DNA from: Hyposmocoma kahamanoa
Lineage: Eukaryota; Arthropoda; Insecta; Lepidoptera; Cosmopterigidae
DNA: 64,000 nt
Assembly (NCBI RefSeq): GCF_003589595.1
Contig: NW_020656077.1
Coordinates: forward strand, 1,939,428 to 2,003,427
Direction: 5' to 3'
Position 1 is the first letter of the stretch. Each line of letters opens with the position of its first letter. A program made the position numbers and the translations under genes. Below are positions 11,366 to 20,094 of this stretch, in pieces. Under the pieces are notes generated by a model. That model ran no database searches. It saw only the letters and a program-made list of their open reading frames with translations, and had not been told where the DNA came from.

Positions 11366-12400
11366 CTTGAGTAGACCCATACTTGGCTACATTTCGTTAG
11401 GTCCTAACATAAAATGTATTTTTGTCTAATCAAAAGTTGATTTAAGGAAATTAAGTGGATTGGGGAGAAATTATGTGCCTTGCATTGGGACAGCATGGGC
11501 TGACAAAAAGTATTTGTACACTTTTGTTTTAGTTGTCCGATTTACTGAGCCAACAGAAGAATAAACAGCGTAGAATTAACTTGTTGTCTGTAGTGGAATC
11601 AGTTTCAGAGCAACAGAGTAAAATTCTGACTTTCTGTTTACATACTTGAACAATGAATACGTGAGGTCATGTATTTAGTCCCAGCTGTGTTAATTCTAGC
11701 ATGAAAGATTTACAATAGCCTATAACCAATTTCTTATGTATGTGTATATGCACATATTGTATGTGCACCATAGTTATCGTTATATGCAATAACATTCATA
11801 TGTTTATTCAAATGTGTGAGTCACACACATTCTGTAGCTATGACCGCTGAGTGAATTATATTATGTTAATGAGCTTCAGATACTTATTACATTACGCAAG
11901 GTCTTGGTAAAAGGTGAACAAATGTACAGTCGCGTGGAATAAAATATAAACGTATATTAGATATTTCAAAAATAAATACCTTGTGTTGTGTTCAAAAATT
12001 TGTAATCATACATATACTTTTATTTCAGAGAAAAGTAACCAAACTACAATCAGTCAACAGTATACACTTCTGATATATCTGTATCATTTTCGTAAATATT
12101 TATACAATGCATTTTCATTAACATGTAAACATTGAGGATTGTGATTTTGTCATAATTACATATTAACTACGGAATTTGTTAGACATTACTCGTAATTGTA
12201 CTGTTTTCTAAAATATGAATACACAAAGTAGATCCAATATAATGTAAACAATTCATCGTGTAACGTTAACAATTTTTGTAATATTTTACAGTTACATATT
12301 ATATTCGGAAATTTGTCAACGATTACATTTCATTGCACGCAACTGTACAAAATATACTATAATAATAATGTGTACATTCTCCTCAACAAAACTGTCACTT
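11366..12400. other. Intergenic, upstream of Jupiter
   Basis: AT-rich with no recognisable exon or element. A 5' untranslated exon for the Jupiter gene is expected somewhere upstream because its first coding exon starts at a splice acceptor. Confidence 0.35.
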
Positions 12401-12480
12401 TAGAGACCCCCCACACTAGCGTCTTTCGAGCGTCAGCGTCTTGCCAACGCACGCACAGCGCTAGTGTGTGGGGTCTCTTA
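12401..12480. mobile_element. Miniature inverted-repeat element, about 80 bp
   Basis: Arm 12402-12421 (AGAGACCCCCCACACTAGCG) and arm 12459-12478 (CGCTAGTGTGTGGGGTCTCT) are reverse complements at 19 of 20 positions around a 37-bp GC-rich core. It sits 200 bp upstream of the first Jupiter coding exon. Confidence 0.75.
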
Positions 12481-12689
12481 GCCTTTATAAAATTCCAAAC
12501 TTCTTTTATGTTAATTATTGTTTCATAGCTGTAAATATTTATGCAATATTACGAAACAGAGGACTCTATCCTTCAATTATTAATCTTAGCTACAATAGAG
12601 TTTCTTTTTTGCAAGATTTATACAAGCATGGAAATGAAGTGACATTTACACTTTTCCACTAACTCTACGGTCTGTTATTGGCAGGTAAA

Positions 12690-13271
12690 ATGACGTCTAC
12701 ACCATTCAACGTTGGCATTGCTGAAGGTAAGCGCCCAACCAGTCGAGTGCTGTATCCTCCTGGCGGCAAACATACCGACATTTTTGGTGTGGATCCCGAG
12801 CCTCCACGTTACGGCAAACGTCAAGGTTTTCAAGTTACAGGTAAAGACATTGTTGTTGACGGACAGATAAGAAATTATCTTTATTTATTTATTAATTTCG
12901 ATGTTCAGAGTTTTTGTAAAATTGTGACAGCTTATAAATTAGTATTATCCTCTTAATTTACAGCTGCTCAAAACTCTGAAACGGCCACTGCAACTAATGG
13001 CACGGCCACGAGTGATAAAGCGAAGCCTGTCACACTAGAAGCCTGTAATGCCTCTCAGGAGGTTATGCCAGAAGCAAAACCTGACACGTCTTGCAACGAA
13101 GCATCGGTCACTGCTGAGTCTGCAGGCCCAGTGGAGACAGCTGCACCACAGATTGTTGCCTCAGCTCAAACTCAGGCTCCCACAGCTACTTCTGAAACGA
13201 CTATTGGTCCGGTTACCACCACTAAGCGTGTACGTGTCCCTCCTGGAGGTTTCTCCTCTCAGCTTTGGTAA
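12690..13271 (+). CDS. Jupiter: Jupiter (HN1/JPT family) microtubule-associated protein
   Basis: Two coding exons, 12690-12840 and 12964-13271, joined in phase 1 (ACAG/GTAAAG donor, AATTTACAG acceptor), give 152 aa. The family hallmark is at residues 18-33: SRVLYPPGG followed by the DIFG motif. A second, degenerate copy closes the protein (KRVRVPPGGFSSQLW). The middle is low-complexity Ala/Thr/Ser-rich. Jupiter binds microtubules in flies, and vertebrate relatives are JPT1/JPT2. The ATG at 12690 follows an acceptor (GTTATTGGCAG at 12674-12684), so a 5' untranslated exon should lie upstream. A strong internal donor (GAAG/GTAAGC at 12723-12732) lies in the same phase as the normal one. Short, low-complexity proteins of this family are easily missed, but the two motifs make the call firm. 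Confidence 0.92.
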
Positions 13272-13461
13272 AGAGTGATTACAAATATTATGTAATCAAA
13301 TGATGTTTTGTAGTTAAGTTTCTTGCTGGGACCAGATTAGTTTTGGTTATACTTACTATGATTTTAAGTCAATTTTATAATACTTGATAAAATGGTTTAA
13401 TGTGCCTTTATTATTTTGCACCTAGGTCTCTATTAATTTGGTTGTAAGTCTTGCCTTGATG

Positions 13462-13505
13462 CTATAGGTCGACCGCGTAGTCTCTTTTATACGGTCGAAC
13501 TATAG
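13462..13505. repeat. Hairpin in the likely Jupiter 3' UTR
   Basis: Arms 13462-13475 (CTATAGGTCGACCG) and 13492-13505 pair with one mismatch around a 16-nt loop, about 190 nt after the Jupiter stop codon. If transcribed it would form a GC-containing stem in an otherwise AT-rich 3' UTR. Function unknown. Confidence 0.6.
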
Positions 13506-14001
13506 GTAGGTAATAGAATAAGTTTTATGACATGCTGGTCTCGAGCTCGATTTCTTGGCAGTCTGCTTAATATGCCAGTATATTATATTACATTATAACA
13601 TTACCGTTAATACCCACTTCTTTGGTACACTCTCGTGTGATGCTAACATTTCCACGTAGTATCATTTGCGTTTAAAATCTTAATTTATTCTATTTAGCTT
13701 TAATGGCCAAATTGTGTATTGTATTATTACACAGGTTAAGTCAGCCAAACTAATAAGTAAAAAAAAATTAAACCTAAAACTAAAACTAAAGTACAGAATG
13801 ACTAGGAACAAAATGAATATGGAAAAATTAATAAGCAAGCCCTTTTTGTATGATTGGTTTTGTGAATTAAAAATTCCATTTTTTATCGAGTTCCGATTGA
13901 ATTGAAAAGGTTGAAATTTTAAAATCCGGCAATCCAACGGTATTATCCTATGACCAAGTGACTAGATTACTTTTAATAAGTATGTACTAAGTTACAGTAA
14001 A

Positions 14002-14202
14002 GGCGCCTCTAAATTAGACGCTTATAGAAGCAGTTAAGTGGCGCTGCAGCATCGTCAGTATTAATATTCATGCAACATTTAGAAGTGGAGTTGCGGCGCC
14101 ACTATCGTGAAACGCGCGTGCCGCTTTTGCAGTCACAATTAGTGATCCAAAAAGTACTGAAGCGCTTCTACAAGCGTCTAATTGAAGGCGACTTAAGGTT
14201 TA
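14002..14202. mobile_element. MITE with about 30-bp terminal inverted repeats
   Basis: Left end 14002-14033 (GGCGCCTCTAAATTAGACGC, TTATAGAAGC) is mirrored by 14161-14202 (GCGCTTCTACAAGCGTCTAA, TTGAAGGCGAC). The core is GC-richer than the flanks. A diverged second copy of the left end is at 59245. Possible TTAA-like flanks are seen (GTAAAGGCG, CTTAAGG), but the target duplication is uncertain. Confidence 0.7.
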
Positions 14203-14814
14203 AATGATATGACTATGACTAAATGTTAAAATTGTCGCCAGGGCGCACCACATAATACTGTAGTTTCCAAGAATTCCTTTAAGAGGAATGTCTTCGAATT
14301 CTTATAAGTAACGCTCTCTTCTAGTAACCAATTTTATATGAACGTAAAATTTAAGAAAATGTGGTGCTCGCTTGCTTCGCTGACATTAGCTATTTTTAAA
14401 AAAAATGTATTTTTTTACGACATTACAGCATTAAAATTAAAATTCATAACATTACCGTTTTATTTCACATGAGGAACGTACCACTATTTCATGGGCATTT
14501 TTGCAATAAGCATTTTTACAATTAAAATGGAATAAGGAGTTAAAAATTTCTTAATTTCTTTCAATTCAGTCTTATAAATATAAAACTTGTGAAAGGCATA
14601 ATTTCATTAAAAAAACGGTGTTTCCCGTTGTTGATCAGATTGATTTGACATCTGGGGGTTACTATCACAGACCACATAAGTTTCTTCCGTGGTTATTATT
14701 ATTATTTATCCTTAATGGCGATCACTAGACTTGGGCCAGTGTCAGTTTTGTAAAAATATTTGAAATTGGACTTTATAGCTTGTATAAATAACTATGTGCC
14801 TTATGGTCGAGTAA

Positions 14815-15235
14815 GTCGCTATTTAGTCGGTTCTAGTACCAAAAAACTAGATTTAGTCGGGCCGCCGTTCAAAAGTTAAGTTAATAAGGTAGTTAAGATA
14901 GTAAGGTTGTTTTACTGTTCACGCTGGAATAAGCTTTTCCAGCGGCACCATTTCTCAATCTCGAGAACCACAACACCTAGCTTATTTCTGATTACACTAA
15001 AAAAGTGATTTAGTAGGTTCTAGTCGTAAAAAACTAGATTTAGTCGTTACGCCGTTTTGAAGTAATTGAGGTGTTTTATTGTCCACGCTGAAATAAGCTT
15101 ATTCCGACGGCACCATTTTTTAATCTCGAGAACGACAGCTCCTAGCTTAGATCTGATTGCACCTAGAAAAAATCGAGAATTAGTCGGTTCTAGTCGCAAA
15201 ATTTTAGAATTAGTCGCTCCTTTGTTTAGAAGATA
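14815..15235. repeat. Tandem repeat, unit about 170-187 bp, 2.3 copies
   Basis: The module ATTTAGTCGGTTCTAGT..AAAAAACTAGATTTAGTCG starts at 14821 and returns at 15008 and 15178. Between the starts each full unit also repeats CACGCTGGAATAAGCTT, CGGCACCATTT and AATCTCGAGAAC. Each unit carries paired TAGTCG / CTAG motifs. Related single modules occur at 46125-46165 and, for the CTGGAATAAGGCAC part, near 15395 and 46627. Confidence 0.75.
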
Positions 15236-15985
15236 CAACCGATTTATTATTTTAAGGTTATACCTGTGTTAGTCTCTGAGCTACGTAGGTACTAATTTTG
15301 CATAATATACAGAATTTGTTATTTTTTTAAAATACATACTATTTGAAGGTTTTAATACAAGTCAAATTTACTAGTCAAACCAAAACTCGAACATGGTCAC
15401 ACTGGAATAAGGCACACTGTGTAAGTACTCAATTTGCTTATCTTCGCACTTGAACATGTAAGAAAAGTCGACACGGTTCTACTACAAGGATATTCAAAAT
15501 GTCGTAGTATATTTATCATCTAAATAAAATAATGGTGTAATGCAATTATGGTTTATATTTTCAAATAGACTATGAACCAGCACTTAATATCTATTGGAAT
15601 GTATAAATATTTCAAGTCACATAAATTACTTTCATTGTACAAGGCAAAAGCAACAAGCATGAAACTTCAGATTTAAATTCAACTAGATGCCGCTTACGAA
15701 TCGAAAACTCGAGCGGTCCAAATGTGTTTAGCTCTTAAACTATGGAAATTTCCATCCTCTAAGGTTTAGCTTGATGTGCTCTTGACAGTGCAATATATAC
15801 TTATATAATAAGTACGTATTAATATACCTACTCAAATCATATAATTAGTCTATTAAATTATTACTTTTAAGAAATAAAATTAGTAGTTCATTACGGGCAA
15901 TTTGTTACACAATTGGTTTCTAACTGCTTTTTTGCACGATTTTTAAGTATTTGTGATGTGATTATGTAAGTAATTAAGTATCGAC
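15236..15985. other. Intergenic stretch
   Basis: AT-rich. Apart from a short CTGGAATAAGGCAC module shared with the neighbouring tandem repeat (near 15403) I see nothing. Confidence 0.35.
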
Positions 15986-15987
15986 CT

Positions 15988-16745
15988 ATAAGGCTAAGAA
16001 CTCATGGAGCGGTCTCCGAAGAATGTAGAAAAGAAATGTATGCAAAATTTAGTAGTACATTTCACGACGCGTTTTACTCCCGCAGGGGAGACGGATGCTC
16101 GCGGCGGCTGCAAACTGCAGGACGCGGTCACTCGCGCGCTTGGCGGGCGCCGCCCGCGCACTCTGCGGTCGGTTCGCGGGCGACGCATTGCACGCAAGCG
16201 GGTTGGGTCTTTCCTTCCCACGCCATTTTGTGATTGATTTTCTATTTGGCAGCGCTTGTCAATTTCTCAAGTACGTTGAAGTCGATTCATTAATTTCCTA
16301 TCAGTTACCATTTTTCTTAAAAGTTCTGAAAAAGTAGATACGGACATCCGAAAAAAATTAAAGAATTTGTCTTCATGTTTTTTTAACTCATTAATAAGAA
16401 CAACGAATAATCCGTAACGATTTCTTTTCTGAATCAGAGGATGCACCCAGAATCTTTTAGGCCTTCTTCTTTTAATTCTCCGATGATGTAAGTATAACGC
16501 GATAGCTCGTTTTTCATGTGAGTCCATGGCGACGTCTGAGACTTAACTGACGCTCTCAATCGATTATAAATAAACGCGCGCCTTGCAATCCTCTCCCACC
16601 AAGTTTGCAAGCCGTTCCGCAACCGCGGCGGCTATGTGACCGCGCAACAAGCCTGCGGTATCGTGAGTGTTGAAATAAAACAGCTGTCCCGCAACCGCAG
16701 CGGGCGCGGATCAAAACCGCTTCGTGAGTTCTGTCTCTAAGGCCA
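15988..16745 (-). mobile_element. PIF/Harbinger remnant (deleted copy)
   Basis: An imperfect terminal inverted repeat is visible: left AGGCTAAGAACTCATGGAGC GGT (15991-16013) against the complement of 16716-16745 (GGCCTTAGAGACAGAACTCA then CGAAGCGGT). Inside is a truncated transposase N-terminus on the minus strand (16527-16267). Both flanks of the reading frame are unusually GC-rich (16080-16215 and 16560-16730), unlike the surrounding AT-rich DNA. The catalytic part of the transposase is missing. Target duplication not identified. Confidence 0.6.
16267..16527 (-). pseudogene. PIF/Harbinger transposase N-terminal fragment
   Basis: Starts MDSHEKRAIALYL and continues with a basic block (RRIKRRRPKRFWVHPL), then IQKRNRYGLFVVLINELKK and FFNFFRMSVSTFSELL. 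The order of WVHP, an L-x-x-E-L helix and the FFRMS-F-LL motif is the conserved N-terminus of Harbinger-type transposases in insects. It ends after 86 residues. The DDE catalytic domain and the partner Myb-like protein are absent, so it cannot be active. Confidence 0.8.
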
Positions 16746-17712
16746 TGTAATAACACGCACGCTACACAGCACAGTAGGTAGTATTATAGAGTGTCCACAA
16801 TATACACCCTTGTCTTCCTAAGTCTATTTCCAATTTAGCTTTGATTTACCTAAAACGGTTTGGCTCACATTTAACTTTCAAAATAAAGTCATATTCTTTA
16901 TGTTATCCGACAAGTCAGTCGACATACCGACATTGGCGTCAAATAACTGTCAGAGGACCACGGATTTATATATTTCATAAACTGGATCGCGCACTTCGTT
17001 ATATCAATATTACAAATTTACGCCTTAATGGGTTGTATTAAGATTTATTTGAAGTTAAAGGTAAAAAACCGAGTCACGTGAGATAGCTCAAAGTAGTGGT
17101 CTGTCCTTGTCTAACAAGTTGCCAACGCTAAATAAAATCATCTTAGGTAGCGTCTAGTGTACTAACTTTTTAAATTTTGGTTAAATAAAATTAGCTTAAA
17201 GGTAATATGCTTTTACCGTAATAATACAAAAAATATATATCAACAATTAAACCTATTATGAAGTAGCATATCAAATAATATACTAATTTGTATTATAAAA
17301 TAATATTAGTAGTTTTGGTCATCCATAAGCGGCCATATTTTCTGTAAAAATTAATAAGTTAAAAACAATATGGCTGTCTGAAACATGAATGAACACCCTT
17401 TTAAAAAGAGACGCATTACTACTTTGAAGTCTCTCACTCGGCTCGTTTTATTAACTTAGTGCACGGTCCAGTTTAATATACAAGTCCGTGCAGAGGACAA
17501 TCCAAAATAGCATTAACATTCATTCCCAGCTAATATGGCCAACATGTTCGCCAGTGAATAATTTCTTAAAATAAATATTTTTATCTTCTTGCCGTAGCTT
17601 TTTTTGATGGCGATGCTATTTAGAATCCGTGCAGGGCAACAATATGATGACTAGTTTATAATCAAATCAAAAATCAAAATAAGAAACTAAAAAACAAAAA
17701 AATTAAATCAAA
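16746..17712. other. Intergenic stretch
   Basis: No reading frame, RNA gene or repeat that I can recognise. AT-rich. Confidence 0.35.
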
Positions 17713-17932
17713 CTGCCTCTGTGGCCGAACGGTTACCATGCCGGACTGCCACGCAGAGGTCCCAGGTTCGAATCCCGGGCCAGGAGAAATATTTGTATGG
17801 CCTACATTTATTTCTCTCGTGAGTTTGGGTGTAATTTATGGTTGTCTATGTGTGTGTCCATGGCACTCGCAACACAGGGTTTCCCCGGTGCGGGGCTATG
17901 TTGAGTGTGTGTGTTATTATTATTATTATTAT
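17713..17932 (+). mobile_element. tRNA-derived SINE, full-length copy
   Basis: The head resembles a tRNA with RNA polymerase III box A (TGGCCGAACGG, 17722-17732) and box B (GGTTCGAATCC, 17765-17775). A family-specific body follows, then a (TTA)n tail at about 17914-17932. Further copies on the complementary strand are at 57858-58036 and 11263-11365, and a plus-strand stub is at 7506-7543. A functional tRNA is excluded because the acceptor stem does not pair and a body and tail follow. Confidence 0.85.
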
Positions 17933-18714
17933 ACTGCTAAAATAGTTACACACAGCATATTTTTTATAAGACAATTATTTAACAGCTAATTGAACATATT
18001 TGTTCCGAAATTTTTATTTTAAAGAAATAATTTTTTCGTTTATTCTGCAATCACGATTGTCGTCATAATATAGTCTATAATCCCGAAACAAGGCCGCCAT
18101 CATATGTACGATTCATTTTCGTTAGGGACGGTTTTTCGTAGAAGGACCCTAGAAAAACAAGTGTGTAGCAACACTTAAAGAAATTTAAAGAGGCTGAAAG
18201 TCCTGTAACGGTGAGGCTACTTTTGTCACCAATATTTGTGTTGCGTAAAATAAATTAGTAAGGAGTCCCATTCATAGGCGAACATGTTAACCATTTTGGC
18301 CGTGTTACCCAACAAGTTCACAATAACTAATTCTATGTTAGCCGATGTGTCATCAACTCATCAGACAATTTTGAAAACTATTATTTATCGGTGCATCGGA
18401 TAATAAATGTTGAGAATATTATGGCTACGTGTCAGGCCCTGGGGCCTTACCATGAAGTCTTATAACAGTTCAGTATAAGTTCGTAACGAGAAGAAAGCGG
18501 GATGGTGTTATATATACACTTCATGTAGCGCTGTCTCACAACGATTTATTTTAGGTCCTAAACTGAATCGGAATAAGAGTTCATAGTAAGGCCCCTGTAC
18601 TCTCGTTCTCCGCACGATATCCGTTCAAAACAATTACTGTCAAAGAATTAGTAATATTCGACCAAATTATAAGATGCATGATGCGAATTAACCTTCATAC
18701 ATGATATTGTCTTT
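17933..18714. other. Intergenic stretch
   Basis: No recognisable gene or repeat. Confidence 0.3.
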
Positions 18715-19195
18715 TATTTTTAACCGACTTCAAAAAAGGAGGAGGTTCTCAATTCGACTGTATGTCCTTTTTTTTGGTTTTTTTCTTTTTTTTGTATGTA
18801 TGTTACGCGATAACTCCGGTATTTGTGAACCGATTTTCATGATTATTTTTGTATTGGAAAAGGGCTATTTCCATAGTGGTCCCATTTCATTTTGAAGAAA
18901 ATCATCCACCTCAAAGGGTGGCTGTTCACGCATGAAGATTCATTTTTAGAAATAGCGCCTAACTTAAATTTAGGAGCAATTACTTTTAGCAATTATTTAG
19001 TTGATTTTGCTATTTCTCCAATTCAAGGCGTTTTTTCTCGATATACTTTGACTAGTGTCGTAGTGAGAACCTATTTTTATTATCTCCAGTATCAAGTCCT
19101 GTATAGTGGCGAACTAGGGGATATTTCAATGAAACTTAGCAAATACACGTAATTCCTAAATACTTTTGAGGTCGGTTTTTTGAGTACTCTGTACT
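18715..19195 (+). repeat. Dispersed ~480-bp repeat, copy 1 (inverted copy at 43232-43660)
   Basis: Begins AACCGACTTCAAAAAAGGAG and ends GAGGTCGGTTTT.. then GTACTCTGTACTGAGATTAT. Long stretches, such as GGCTGTTCACGCATGAAGAT and GCGATAACTCCGGTATTTGT, are nearly identical to the complement of 43232-43660. The start and the GAGGTCGG near the end are reverse complements, giving it a MITE-like look. In copy 2, however, this repeat directly follows a LINE reverse-transcriptase C-terminus, so it may be the 3' UTR of that LINE. Confidence 0.75.
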
Positions 19196-19337
19196 GAGAT
19201 TATCTTTTACTTTCTTTTATTTGGTGGATTATTACTTATTTGACAGTATATACTTTGAAACTTTCGCGTTGCATTGTACTAACATTTGGAAACGGGAATA
19301 AACGCGTTTACATACGAATAGGTATTTTTCACACCTA

Positions 19338-19796
19338 TCAAGTTTCCCGACGTTTCGGCCAGGCTGCACTGGTCGTTGTCACGGGCTGACTGGTGACGCG
19401 GTGTTTACGCATAACACTTTTTAAACTACCGCCACACACAACACTAACGGTGTCCCTATTCTGTATCACAGCCGTATTCTGGTACGCAGTCGATAGCGAA
19501 CATTGAGTTTTTGAAAACACCGGATTCCATGCTGCAGATAATTTGAAACCGTCCTCCCGATTGAAATTATTAGGGTGTTTTTTTATTTCAATCGCTTCAC
19601 GTACAACTCTTGAATAAAAGTGACGATCGGTGGAGAGAATCTGCGTACGATGAAACTCAATCCAGTGATTTGTACCCTTTTCCAGTAAATGTTCTGCAAT
19701 AGCTGACTTATTACATTCTTCGTTTTTTCGTTCTTTGAGCCTTTCAGTGACAGTTCTCTTTGTCTGGCCTATGTAGCAACAAGGTAACGCTTTCAA
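19338..19796 (-). pseudogene. Penelope-like element GIY-YIG endonuclease fragment
   Basis: 152 residues on the minus strand match the C-terminal endonuclease of Penelope-like retroelements: CCYIGQTKRTVTERLKE near the start (YIG and the basic TKR/RLKE helix), then SAIAEHLLEKG, IEFHRTQIL and the family-typical RVVREAIEIKKHPNNFNRED. The first GIY half of the motif is degenerate or lies upstream, and the reverse transcriptase is absent, so the copy is 5'-truncated. The frame runs into a sequence resembling the element's terminal repeat (GCCGAAACGTCGGG on the minus strand, 19346-19360). Confidence 0.85.
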
Positions 19797-19879
19797 TGAC
19801 GAATGAAGCGCTTTCTTTAAAATCCCACAATTTGGCGAATAGACTTCAATACTTACTTTTCGGCTTATTATATAAAATA

Positions 19880-20032
19880 TATAGGAAATGAAACTATTTT
19901 TCCGGATTTAAATCGCGTATATTTGTTTTTTGAAACAAACCGACGTTTCCGGCCCTTTACAGGTCCCATGGTCACGGTTGACCGTGAGAGAGTCGAAGAT
20001 TTAAATCCGCAAAAATAGTTTCATTTCCTATG
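19880..20032. repeat. Inverted repeat (35-bp arms) with a Penelope-terminus-like core
   Basis: 19880-19914 (TATAGGAAATGAAACTATTT..) and 19999-20032 are reverse complements at about 33 of 35 positions. The 84-bp core carries, on the minus strand, GGCCGGAAACGTCGG (19940-19954), nearly the same motif as at the other end of the neighbouring endonuclease fragment. It lies just 63 bp beyond the COMMD4 stop codon, so it may be in that gene's 3' UTR. Confidence 0.75.
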
Positions 20033-20094
20033 TGTAACAATCGCGAAAACCTAATAACTCGATAAAATATGAATATTAGTTAGAAAATTCCTTG

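Noticed and set aside
12678..12689. Upstream start for Jupiter four codons earlier
   Set aside because: It relies on a TTG and lies across the splice acceptor GGCAG. The ATG at 12690 is the first in the exon.
14815..15235. CRISPR-like array
   Set aside because: Units of 170-187 bp with diverged, non-spacer interiors in a eukaryotic genome: ordinary tandem repeat.
16004..16337. Plus-strand Arg-rich frames in the GC-rich patch
   Set aside because: GC-rich DNA lacks stops by composition. No domain, and the patch belongs to the Harbinger remnant.
17713..17790. Functional tRNA gene
   Set aside because: Boxes A and B are good, but no pairing acceptor stem is found and a SINE body with (TTA)n tail follows; several copies exist.
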